The notes under the pieces are model-generated. The model did no database searches. It worked only from the letters and a program-made list of their open reading frames with translations, and was not told the DNA's origin. The position numbers were made by a program, and so were the translations under genes. Of a stretch of DNA of 64,000 bases, positions 27,900-35,165 are shown piece after piece; the first letter of the stretch is position 1, and each line of letters starts with the position of its first letter. The DNA lies in NCBI RefSeq assembly GCF_003172915.1, contig NZ_QGKU01000031.1:104170-168169 (forward strand), given 5' to 3'. Source of the stretch: Meridianimarinicoccus roseus (GTDB lineage: Bacteria; Pseudomonadota; Alphaproteobacteria; Rhodobacterales; Rhodobacteraceae).

Positions 27900-28160
27900 T
27901 CAGATACCTCCGTTCGGGGCCACCGTGACAAGCGAGCCGACCGCCTGGGCCAGAATCGTCGCCACAACGCCGTACACCGTCAGCCAAAGCCGCCGCTCAA
28001 GCCGTTCCATCACCGCCTCGATCCGCGTCAGGCGGCCGTCGATCCCCTCGAACTGCATCTGCAGCAGCTTTTCGTGGGCCTCGCGGACCTGAGCCGGCCC
28101 ATAATCGAACGGCTCGTACAGGAAGCGCGATCCGCCCGGCGCACGGCGCAGATCGCTCAT
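27900..28160 (-). CDS. GTA gp3.5, small membrane-anchored protein
   Basis: 86-aa protein in the position of R. capsulatus orfg3.5. The N-terminus is polar, the centre a coiled coil (VREAHEKLLQMQFEGIDG...) and the C-terminus one hydrophobic helix (YGVVATILAQAVGSLVTV). Its start overlaps the portal stop (ATGA). Its function is not established; the layout suggests a membrane-associated assembly factor. Confidence 0.82.
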   Translation of the reverse strand: MSDLRRAPGGSRFLYEPFDYGPAQVREAHEKLLQMQFEGIDGRLTRIEAVMERLERRLWLTVYGVVATILAQAVGSLVTVAPNGGI

Positions 28161-29362
28161 GTGGCTTCCCCGGCATTGCGGGGCGGCAGGCCCAGCATCG
28201 CGCGCTTCTCGTCGGCCGACAGGAAATCGGCGGCGGCCACACGGCGCCACTGCGCCTCGCGCTCCGCCGACAGGGCGGGCACCTTGTCCAGATCGATCTG
28301 CACCTCGACCGCATCGCCCGTGAACCGGCCCAGGAAGGCGCTCAGCTGCGCGACAACCCGCGCCGCCATCGGCAGAACCGTCAGCCGGTAAAAGGCGCGG
28401 TTGGCCTCCTGGTAGTTGGCGTAGGTCGCGTCACCAGGAATGCCGAGCAGCATCGGCGGCACTCCGAAGGCCAGCGCTATCTCGCGCGCGGCGGCCTCCT
28501 TGGTCTTCTGGAATTCCATGTCCGACGGGCTGAACCCCATCGGCTTCCAGTCCAGCCCGCCTTCCAGCAGCATCGGGCGGCCCGCGTTGCGCGCGCCCAT
28601 GTAGTTCGTGGTGATCTCGTCGACCAGCCGGTCATACAGATCGCCTGGCATCATCCCCTGCCCCTCGGCGCTTTGATAGGTGATCGCGCCTGACGGGCGC
28701 GCGGCATTGTCTAGCAGTGCCTTGGACCAGCGCGACGCCGCGTTGTGCACCTCCACCGCGCCTGCGGCGGCCTGTAGCGGCGCCAGCCCGTAGTGGTCGT
28801 CCGACGGGTGGAAGTTGCGGATGTGGCACAGGGGGGGCACCTCGGCGGTCATATCGAACCGCCGCACCTTGCTGCCGACGCGGTAGTCATAGGCCACCGG
28901 CCAGCCATCCGCGCCGGGCACCACCGCCATCCGGTCGCCGCGCAGCACGTGCAGTTCCAGCGGCAGGGCACCGGGCGCCCCGCCAACCGCCTCGAGATAG
29001 CCGTTGCCGGTCAGAAGGATCTGGCCGACGAGCGCCTCCAGCAACTCGGCCCGCCCCTGCGCCGGGTTCGGCCGCGCCACAAGACAACCGACCGGATGCG
29101 CGTCATAACGGCAGGCGGCGTCCTGAACCACCAGGGGCAGCGCGGCGGCGGCCTCTGCGATCATCTTCACCGACCGGAAGCCCACCGGGTTGCCCGCGAA
29201 GCCGTGCCGCACCAGCGCAGCGCCGTCACGCGCGATGCCGACCCCGCCAGCCCCTGCCGCCGCCATCGCCAGAACCGCCCCTGTGGCCGCCTTGCGCTGC
29301 GGCGCCGCGGGCGGTGTCTGCGGCACCTTGGGCGCCTCGCGTTTCAGGAAATCGAGTTTCAT
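28157..29362 (-). CDS. GTA gp3, portal protein
   Basis: 401-aa HK97-family portal (Rcc01684 equivalent) forming the DNA gate at one head vertex. Features in order: VRHGFAGNPVGFRSVKMIAE, a LTGNGYLEAV strand, DHYGLAPLQAAAGAVEVHN and AFGVPPMLLGIPGDATYANY. ATG at 29362 gives MKLDFLKRE with GGA upstream; an in-frame ATG at 29422 is possible but less likely. Confidence 0.94.
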   Translation of the reverse strand: MKLDFLKREAPKVPQTPPAAPQRKAATGAVLAMAAAGAGGVGIARDGAALVRHGFAGNPVGFRSVKMIAEAAAALPLVVQDAACRYDAHPVGCLVARPNPAQGRAELLEALVGQILLTGNGYLEAVGGAPGALPLELHVLRGDRMAVVPGADGWPVAYDYRVGSKVRRFDMTAEVPPLCHIRNFHPSDDHYGLAPLQAAAGAVEVHNAASRWSKALLDNAARPSGAITYQSAEGQGMMPGDLYDRLVDEITTNYMGARNAGRPMLLEGGLDWKPMGFSPSDMEFQKTKEAAAREIALAFGVPPMLLGIPGDATYANYQEANRAFYRLTVLPMAARVVAQLSAFLGRFTGDAVEVQIDLDKVPALSAEREAQWRRVAAADFLSADEKRAMLGLPPRNAGEAT

Positions 29363-29455
29363 CGACACACATCCTTTCTGTCCGCCGGGGCGGTGTGCCC
29401 CGGCACCGGGGCGATCGGTCATTTCGGAAATTCCGGGCCATGCGGCCCGCGCCGG

Positions 29456-30784
29456 TCAGAGCTGGCGCAGACGGGGCTGGCGGAAACCCGCCGCCGGGTC
29501 CAGCACAAGGTCCTGCAGGGCCCAGACCAGGGCGTCCACCCGGTCGGGGCTGCCCCGACCCTCAAAGCCGCGCACCGTCATCTGGCACATCTGTTCTTCC
29601 AGGTCGGCGAGCCGACCGCGCGCATGCTTTACGCGGCCCTGCTCGTATAGCGCGGCCACGGGTTCGGCCCGCGCGGCCTTGCCACGGCTGGCCCGTACGG
29701 CGCGATAGGGCACCAGCGGGTCCACCTGCCGGATCACACTTTCCACAAGGTTGCCGCCCTGGTTGACCTCGGCCACAAGGCGCTCCGCCCCGTGACGCGC
29801 CATCGCCGCCAGCGCCGCCTCGGCCCAGCCCTGCGGGCTCGCACCCTGTACCGTGCAATCCTCGATCACATAGGCCACCCAGTCGCGGGGGGGACCGGCC
29901 ATCCGCACCCCTGCGACCACGATACCACAACTGTCCGACGCGCCATGCCCGCTCACCGGAGGGTCCACCGCCACCACGACGCGGTCCAGATCGGGGATTC
30001 GGTCCACCTGCAGCGCCTCCAGCATCGCCAGCGTCCACAGCGCGCCCTCGGCATCCTCCAGCAAGATGCCGTCCAGTTCCTGCCGGCCCAGCCGCGTGCC
30101 GGCATAGCGCGCCCGCACCTCGGCCAGGAAACTGTCGGCAAGGTATGCGCTGTTCGCCTCGGTCGGCGCGTGGGTGACCACCGTCGATCCGTTGTCGAGG
30201 ATGCGCTTCAGCACACTCACGTTGCGCGGCGTCGTGGTGACCACCTGCCGCGGGGTCTGGCCCAACCGCAGACCGAATTGCAGCATGTCCCAGGCGTCCT
30301 CCGCCTTCTTCCACTTGGCCAGTTCATCCACCCAGGCCGCATCGAATTGCGGACCGCGAAGGCTCTCGGGTTCATGGGCGGAAAACACCTGCGCAACCGC
30401 CCCGTTCGGCCAGACCAGCCGCTTTCGCGTGGCCTCCCAGACCGGGCGACGATCGGGGGGCGAACAGGCCAGGATGCCGCTGTCGCCCATGACCATGACC
30501 TCGCGCACCTGTTCGATCGTCTCGCCCACCAGCGCAACGCGCTTGGACCGGCCCGGCGCCAGCGGCGTCGAGCCCTCGACCTCGGACCGGACCCATTCTG
30601 CGCCCGCACGGGTCTTGCCCGCACCGCGCCCGCCCATGATCACCCAGGTTCGCCAGTCGCCTTCGGGCGGCAACTGGTGATCCAGCGCCCAGAATTCGAA
30701 AATGTAGGGGAGCGCCAGAAGCGCTCCCTCCGTGAGATCGTCAAGAAACGCTTCCCGAACCTCCGGCGGCGCGGAGGCAAGCAA
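29456..30784 (-). CDS. GTA gp2, large terminase subunit
   Basis: DNA-packaging motor (Rcc01683 equivalent). The Walker A motif is GGRGAGKT, followed by a Walker B-like AAWVDELAKW and the nuclease-domain acidic strands VVVAVDPPVSGHG and RLVAEVNQGGN. GTA terminases package host DNA by headful without pac specificity. The frame is open back to ATG 30889, but that would overlap gp1 by 149 nt. TTG at 30784 (MLASAPPEVREAF, 442 aa) gives the N-terminus expected for GTA terminases and a 44-nt overlap. Confidence 0.92.
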   Translation of the reverse strand: MLASAPPEVREAFLDDLTEGALLALPYIFEFWALDHQLPPEGDWRTWVIMGGRGAGKTRAGAEWVRSEVEGSTPLAPGRSKRVALVGETIEQVREVMVMGDSGILACSPPDRRPVWEATRKRLVWPNGAVAQVFSAHEPESLRGPQFDAAWVDELAKWKKAEDAWDMLQFGLRLGQTPRQVVTTTPRNVSVLKRILDNGSTVVTHAPTEANSAYLADSFLAEVRARYAGTRLGRQELDGILLEDAEGALWTLAMLEALQVDRIPDLDRVVVAVDPPVSGHGASDSCGIVVAGVRMAGPPRDWVAYVIEDCTVQGASPQGWAEAALAAMARHGAERLVAEVNQGGNLVESVIRQVDPLVPYRAVRASRGKAARAEPVAALYEQGRVKHARGRLADLEEQMCQMTVRGFEGRGSPDRVDALVWALQDLVLDPAAGFRQPRLRQL

Positions 30785-31079
30785 GACGCCGCCCGATCTC
30801 AATTCGGGCCGCGTCGAAGTCGACGGCGTAGTCGCCGACGATGCCGGCGTCTGATTTTGCTTTTTGTTCAAGGCGTTCCCTTTCGGCAAGGGCCGTTTGC
30901 AAGGCCTGTCTCAGTTCCTTGAGAAGCCGGTTGGCCTCTCCTCCATTGCTCAGCTCGTCGACATCGAGCTGATCGACCAACCTGTTCAGCGCGCGCGTGG
31001 CGCGATGAAACGTCTGCTGCGCCTCGGAAAACACCTCTTCCGAGCTTCCGTCACCCAACTTCGGGTAAATGATCGTCAT
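30741..31079 (-). CDS. GTA gp1, small terminase subunit
   Basis: 112-aa protein at the promoter end of the cluster, equivalent to Rcc01682, which has been shown to be a TerS lacking a specific DNA-binding domain. It has a long helical, charged middle (RATRALNRLVDQLDVDELSN, LLKELRQALQTALAERERLE), fitting oligomerising helices. Its likely Shine-Dalgarno (GAGAGAGG) is locked in a hairpin (31093-31116), so translation may depend on the leader. Confidence 0.88.
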   Translation of the reverse strand: MTIIYPKLGDGSSEEVFSEAQQTFHRATRALNRLVDQLDVDELSNGGEANRLLKELRQALQTALAERERLEQKAKSDAGIVGDYAVDFDAARIEIGRRLACLRAAGGSGSVS

Positions 31080-31161
31080 GTACGAAACCCGCCTCTCTCG
31101 TTTCCCGTCGAGAGAGCCATGAAAAAGGCGGCCCGGGGTTGCCCCCTGCCGCCTTGCCCAT
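31051..31161 (-). CDS. Possible leader peptide upstream of GTA gp1
   Basis: 36-codon frame starting MGKAAGGNPGPPFSWLSRRE, with GGAAG before its ATG. It runs through the terminator-like hairpin, through the second hairpin, and ends 29 nt inside gp1 in another frame. Ribosomes translating it would melt both hairpins. There is no similarity I can name; reality rests on placement only. Confidence 0.4.
   Translation of the reverse strand: MGKAAGGNPGPPFSWLSRRETREAGFVHDDHLPEVG
31093..31116 (-). promoter_or_regulatory. Hairpin sequestering the gp1 ribosome binding site
   Basis: Perfect 8-bp stem CTCTCTCG/CGAGAGAG with an 8-nt loop, 13 nt upstream of the gp1 ATG. The downstream arm (GAGAGAG on the mRNA) is the purine-rich stretch most likely to act as Shine-Dalgarno. 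Confidence 0.5.
31122..31153 (-). terminator. Terminator-like hairpin in the GTA leader (attenuator candidate)
   Basis: On the mRNA: GGCGGC, a bulged A, GGGG, loop GCAA (GNRA tetraloop), CCCC, GG, GCCGCC, then TTTTT. It lies between the GTA promoter and gp1, so full-length GTA transcription must pass it. It also ends any read-through from mltG. Confidence 0.75.
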
Positions 31162-31180
31162 GTCTTCCAGCTTGCCTGAA

Positions 31181-31209
31181 GGTATACGTTGGACCGTTCG
31201 CTTTGTCAA
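31181..31209 (-). promoter_or_regulatory. GTA cluster promoter, near-consensus sigma-70
   Basis: On the minus strand TTGACA (31209-31204), a 17-bp spacer and TATACC (31186-31181), followed by about 100 bp of leader to gp1. This is the best -35/-10 pair I saw in the window and fits housekeeping sigma factor with optimal spacing. Confidence 0.72.
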
Positions 31210-31418
31210 TTAAAACAGATAGTTAGAACAAACAGGGTCCGTGCGCCGCGTTAGGAATTCGGCGCAACATCCCGCCCAAGCGACGCGTACCGATCAGTAA
31301 AACAAGGGTCGCGTACGCCGAAAAAACCTTAACGCATGCCTCGACACCGGTGTGCGCAGGCGATCACCTCACGCACACACGCCGCCTCCGAAGGAGCGGC
31401 GCCAGGCACGCTGCGGGC

Positions 31419-31437
31419 CGCCCGCGCTGCGCGGGCG
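31419..31437 (-). terminator. GC hairpin after mltG
   Basis: Perfect 8-bp stem CGCCCGCG/CGCGGGCG with a 3-nt loop, 10 bp after the mltG stop. No T-tract; weak or Rho-assisted end at best. Confidence 0.3.
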
Positions 31438-31446
31438 ACTCGGCGC

Positions 31447-32598
31447 TTACTGGTTCTGCTGTTCGATCCGCCGCCAGCGCTGCACGTTGATATTGTGCTC
31501 GGCCAGCGTCTCGGCGAAGACATGCCCCCCGGTGCCGTCTGCCACGAAGAACAGGAAATCCGTCTCCGCCGGGTTCAGCGCCGCCTGGATCGCAGCGCGT
31601 CCCGGATTGGCGATGGGCGTCGGCGGCAGCGCGGGGATGACGTAGGTGTTGTAGGGCGTCGCCCGGGTCAACTCGCTGCGCCGCAGCCCGCGCCCCAACA
31701 CGCCTTCGCCATTTGTCAGCCCGTAGATCACCGTGGGGTCGGTCTGCAGCCGCATCCCCTGATTCAGCCGGTTCACGAAGACACTGGAAACCCAGGGCCG
31801 TTCCTCGGCGACGGCGGTCTCCTTCTCGATGATCGAGGCAAGGATCAGTGCCTCGTAGGCATCGGCCAGCGGCAGACCGTCCATCCGTGCGCGCCAAGCC
31901 TCGGCAAGTATGCGTTCCTGAGCCTCGCGCATGCGCGTCAGCAGCCTCGCCCGGTCAGACCCGATCGGCACGTCGTAGCTGCCCGGTGCCAGCCAGCCCT
32001 CGTCCGGCACGCCGTCGATCGACCCGCTCAGGAAGGGCGCCTTGCGCAGGCTGTCGGCGATCTGCCAGCTTGTGACACCCTCGGCAACGGTCACCCGCGT
32101 GCGCGCAAAGCCCTGTTCGATGAGGCGCGACAGTTCGGCCGGCAAATCGGCCCCCAGCGCAACCTCCAGCACGTCGGCAAATTCTCCGGTGCCCGGGTCA
32201 AGCTCGCGCACACGGATATCCGCATCCGCCACGCCGATGCGCAGGTTGATGTCGCTGCCGCAGGTGCTCGCGCCGCCGCGCGTGACCAGATCGACGATGC
32301 TCTCCATGGAACTGCGCGGCGGGATCAGGAAGTTCCCCGCCTTCAGCTGGTCCGCCTTGTCGGTGTAATCCGCACCCACGCGCAGCAGCGCGGGCCGATC
32401 CACCGCGCCGCGTTCGGCCAACTCGTCCGATACACTTTGCATCGTGGCGCCGCGCGGCACGCTAAGGCACAGGGCCTCGGCCAGCGGACCGGGCGCGCGC
32501 CACATGTTCTGCGCCATCGTCACCGCCATCGCCGCGCCGATCAGCAGCACGATGAACAGCGTCAGCGCGTTCGAGGCGATGGACCGCCAGACCAGCAT
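31447..32598 (-). CDS. mltG: Endolytic murein transglycosylase MltG
   Basis: 383-aa YceG-like enzyme that cleaves nascent glycan strands and so sets their length. One N-terminal membrane helix (NALTLFIVLLIGAAMAVTM) is followed by LysM-like and catalytic domains. The catalytic Glu lies in ILASIIEKET, and RLQTDPTVIYG, TPYNTYVIPALPPTPIANPG and EHNINVQRWRR are family stretches. The start shares one base with the fabF stop. fabF-mltG is a common gene pair in alphaproteobacteria. Confidence 0.95.
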   Translation of the reverse strand: MLVWRSIASNALTLFIVLLIGAAMAVTMAQNMWRAPGPLAEALCLSVPRGATMQSVSDELAERGAVDRPALLRVGADYTDKADQLKAGNFLIPPRSSMESIVDLVTRGGASTCGSDINLRIGVADADIRVRELDPGTGEFADVLEVALGADLPAELSRLIEQGFARTRVTVAEGVTSWQIADSLRKAPFLSGSIDGVPDEGWLAPGSYDVPIGSDRARLLTRMREAQERILAEAWRARMDGLPLADAYEALILASIIEKETAVAEERPWVSSVFVNRLNQGMRLQTDPTVIYGLTNGEGVLGRGLRRSELTRATPYNTYVIPALPPTPIANPGRAAIQAALNPAETDFLFFVADGTGGHVFAETLAEHNINVQRWRRIEQQNQ

Positions 32599-33860
32599 CA
32601 GGCCGCCACCTTCCCCATGATCAGGGTCGCGTTGGTGCCGCCAAAGCCGAAGCTGTTGGACAGCGCCACGTCGATCTTGCGCTCCCGCTTGGCATTGGGG
32701 GCAAGGTCCAGCGCACTCTGCACGTCGGGCGTATCAAGATTGATGGTCGGTGGCGCCACTTGGTCGCGCAGCGCGAGAATGCAGAAGATCGCCTCCACCG
32801 CGCCGGCCGCGCCCAGAAGATGGCCGATTGCCGACTTGGTGGAACTCATCGTCGCTTGCGACGCCGCATCGCCCAGCATCCGCTCGACCGCGCCCAGCTC
32901 GATCGTGTCCGCCATGGTGGAGGTGCCGTGCGCATTGATGTAGTCGACCGCCGACGGCGTCAGCCCGGCGCGCTTCAGCGCGGCACGCATCGCGCGTTCC
33001 CCGCCTTCGCCGGTCTCGGACGGGGCGGTGATGTGATAGGCATCACCCGACAGCCCGTAACCCAGCACCTCGGCATAGATTTTCGCGCCGCGCGCCACCG
33101 CATGTTCGTATTCCTCCAGCACGACGATGCCCGCGCCCTCGCCCATCACGAAGCCGTCCCGGTCCGCGTCATAGGGGCGGCTGGCCGCCTTGGGATCGTT
33201 GCCACGTTTGGTGGACAACGCCTTGCAGGCGTTGAATCCCGCGATCCCGATCTCGCAGATCGGGCTTTCAGCGCCGCCCGCGATCATCACGTCCGCATCG
33301 CCCCACTGGATCAGCCGCGCCGCGTCGCCGATGGCATGCGCGCCCGTCGAACAGGCCGTCACCACCGCGTGGTTCGGACCCTTGAATCCGTAGCGGATGC
33401 TGACCTGGCCTGAGATCAGGTTGATCAGCGCGCCGGGAATGAAGAACGGCGACACTCGGCGCGGCCCGCGTTCCTTCAGCAGAACCGCAGTGTCGGCGAT
33501 GTTGCTCAGCCCGCCGATGCCGGAGCCGATCATCACGCCCGTACGTTCTAGGCTTTCGGTATCGGTCGGCGTCCAGCCCGCGTCCCGGACCGCCTGGTCC
33601 GCCGCAGCCAGCCCGTACAGGATGAAATCGTCGACCTTCCGGCGCTCCTTAGGCTCCATCCAGTCGTCCGGGTTGAAGGTGCCGTCGCTGCCGTCGCCCA
33701 GCGGGATTTCGCAAGCATAGGTTGTGGCAAGATGGCCCGCATCGAAGCGCGTGATCGGTCCCGCGCCGGACTCTCCGGCCAGCAGACGCTGCCAGGTCGG
33801 TTCCACCCCGCTGGCCAGCGGAGTGACCATTCCCAATCCTGTCACGACGACTCGGCGCAT
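32598..33860 (-). CDS. fabF: Beta-ketoacyl-ACP synthase II
   Basis: 420-aa FabF, elongating acyl-ACP with malonyl-ACP in fatty-acid synthesis. The catalytic triad is present: Cys170 in ACSTGAHAIGDA, His in NAHGTSTMADT and His in KSAIGHLLGAAGAVEA. The N-terminal RRVVVTGLGMVTPLA and Gly-rich C-terminal NSFGFGGTNATLI are typical. acpP, often upstream, is not present here. Confidence 0.97.
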   Translation of the reverse strand: MRRVVVTGLGMVTPLASGVEPTWQRLLAGESGAGPITRFDAGHLATTYACEIPLGDGSDGTFNPDDWMEPKERRKVDDFILYGLAAADQAVRDAGWTPTDTESLERTGVMIGSGIGGLSNIADTAVLLKERGPRRVSPFFIPGALINLISGQVSIRYGFKGPNHAVVTACSTGAHAIGDAARLIQWGDADVMIAGGAESPICEIGIAGFNACKALSTKRGNDPKAASRPYDADRDGFVMGEGAGIVVLEEYEHAVARGAKIYAEVLGYGLSGDAYHITAPSETGEGGERAMRAALKRAGLTPSAVDYINAHGTSTMADTIELGAVERMLGDAASQATMSSTKSAIGHLLGAAGAVEAIFCILALRDQVAPPTINLDTPDVQSALDLAPNAKRERKIDVALSNSFGFGGTNATLIMGKVAA

Positions 33861-34082
33861 GTTCTGCCCTCAGACTTCCTGTTTTCGCTGACCCGCCTGA
33901 TAGCGTGGCTTGGGGGCGCGGGGCAAGCGCAAGCCGCCGCCGACAGCCGTTGCGCAAACAAAAGCATATTAACTACTATGCCATTCCCGCCTCGCCTAGG
34001 CGAATGCGAAGCTGATAGTCTGAATGCCGAAGGTTTATGTCTTTTGACGGTAGATGACCAATTTTCAGGCATGGAGACGACG

Positions 34083-34382
34083 ATGAACAGATTCACGGTT
34101 GCCGCTTTTCTGGCCTGCGTACTGGCCACGCCTCTGCCCGCACTTGCGGCGTCGCTCAGCCCGCTGGAGAACGATCTGTCCCTCGATACGATGCTGTCGG
34201 AAACGCCCGGCGCCGGCACCACGACTGCCACCCCGACCTCGCGCAGCGGCAAAGACGGGTCGGACTTCCAGTTCGTCGATGGCGAAGTGCTGACCGGCGA
34301 CCCGCTGCGCGACATCCTGCCGGAAAACCAGTGGGCCAATCCCAAGGCCGCGAACGCGAACGGGCTGCTGCTACGCCGGTGA
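34083..34382 (+). CDS. Small exported protein
   Basis: 99-aa protein with a signal peptide (MNRFTVAAFLACVLATPLPALA, predicted cut before ASLSP). The mature part is acidic, without Cys, with a Ser/Thr-rich linker (GAGTTTATPTSRSGKDGSDF) and the segment DPLRDILPENQWANP. ATG at 34083 has GGAG upstream; ATG at 34071 is an alternative. It is divergent from fabF. No function can be named. Confidence 0.7.
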   Translation: MNRFTVAAFLACVLATPLPALAASLSPLENDLSLDTMLSETPGAGTTTATPTSRSGKDGSDFQFVDGEVLTGDPLRDILPENQWANPKAANANGLLLRR

Positions 34383-34404
34383 CGGTACGCACGCCCTGAA
34401 GCGA

Positions 34405-34857
34405 TCAGGCTTCCGGACGGACCTCTGACCCGACCCGCACAAGGCCCGGCGTTATCACCCGCGCAGTCCAGCCGCCGTGCCCGCGCATCGCGTTGTACCC
34501 GCCGGAGCCAAGCACCTCTTCCATCCGAGAGCAGGGCGCGCAGACCGTCGTGATCTCGATCACCGCGTCGCCCAGCCGGAGCGGCACGCCGCGCAGGGCC
34601 GTCAGGTTCAGCCCGGAAACGGCGATGTTGCGCCGAAGCAGCGCCGGGTCCAGCGCGTCGCGCCCCAGAAGCGCGGCGATCACCGCAAGATGTTCCGACT
34701 GGATCAGCGTCACAGACCGCCGGTTCGCCCGCGAATGGCGGTCGCCCTCCAGCCCGGTTTCGGCCAGCATCGCTGCGTCCGCGGTCTGCACCGGACCATG
34801 CCGTGCGGTGCGCAGGCCGATCCAGTCGATCCGGCCCGCCTGCGCATGACGCCCCAT
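34405..34857 (-). CDS. MOSC domain-containing protein
   Basis: 150-aa stand-alone MOSC domain (the fold of the molybdenum-cofactor sulfurase C-terminus). Family stretches: GLEGDRHSRANRRSVTLIQ, RRNIAVSGLNLTALRG and a late Cys in TVCAPCSRMEEVLG, the position of the sulfur-carrying Cys. TTG three bases before the ATG could also start it. It begins just after the DUF1330 gene. It probably handles sulfur or metal-sulfur transfer; the substrate is unknown. Confidence 0.85.
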   Translation of the reverse strand: MGRHAQAGRIDWIGLRTARHGPVQTADAAMLAETGLEGDRHSRANRRSVTLIQSEHLAVIAALLGRDALDPALLRRNIAVSGLNLTALRGVPLRLGDAVIEITTVCAPCSRMEEVLGSGGYNAMRGHGGWTARVITPGLVRVGSEVRPEA

Positions 34858-34874
34858 CAAGTCGGCAAGAACGC

Positions 34875-35165
34875 TCAGCCCTCCAGCTCCTCGACGACTA
34901 CCAGTTCGCGCTCCGCCGCGCCCCTCGCATGGCCAAGCGCCTCCTGGTACAGGGCGGAATTGTAACACTCCACCGCAGCCTCGACGCTGGGAAAGCGCGC
35001 AACCACGTTGCGCGGCCGCTCCGGGCCCTCCAGCTGCACGCAGCGCCCGCCGCGCGCCAGGAACACGCCGCCATGCGCCGCGATCGCCTGTGTCGCAAGC
35101 GCCGCGTACTTCTTGTAGGGCTCCTCGTTCGTGACCGTCACATGCGCGATCCAGAGTGCCGTCAT
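34875..35165 (-). CDS. DUF1330 family protein
   Basis: 96-aa ferredoxin-like dimeric alpha/beta barrel protein. The DUF1330 pattern is visible: [33 protein letters not shown] and [20 protein letters not shown]. Its ATG overlaps the alaS stop (ATGA), so it is translated with alaS. Function unknown. Confidence 0.9.
   Translation of the reverse strand: MTALWIAHVTVTNEEPYKKYAALATQAIAAHGGVFLARGGRCVQLEGPERPRNVVARFPSVEAAVECYNSALYQEALGHARGAAERELVVVEELEG

Larger units (their letters stand above)
16330..31209 (-). other. Complete RcGTA-type gene transfer agent cluster
   Basis: About 15 kb on the minus strand holding, from promoter to end, gp1 (terS), gp2 (terL), gp3 (portal), gp3.5, gp4 (protease), gp5 (capsid), gp6, gp7, gp8, gp9 (tail tube), gp10, gp10.1, gp11 (tape measure), gp12, gp13, gp14 (peptidase), gp15 (megatron) and a DUF2793 fibre protein. 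Order and gene sizes match the Rhodobacter capsulatus GTA. No integrase, repressor, replication or lysis gene and no att repeat is present, which separates it from a prophage. Every gene has an open, full-length frame. Confidence 0.92.

Noticed and set aside
29456..30889. gp2 start at ATG 30889
   Set aside because: Would overlap gp1 by 149 nt and adds a low-complexity N-terminus not expected for GTA terminases; TTG 30784 preferred.
16330..31209. Reading the phage-like cluster as an ordinary prophage
   Set aside because: No integrase, repressor, lysis, replication or att repeats, and gene order and sizes match RcGTA exactly.
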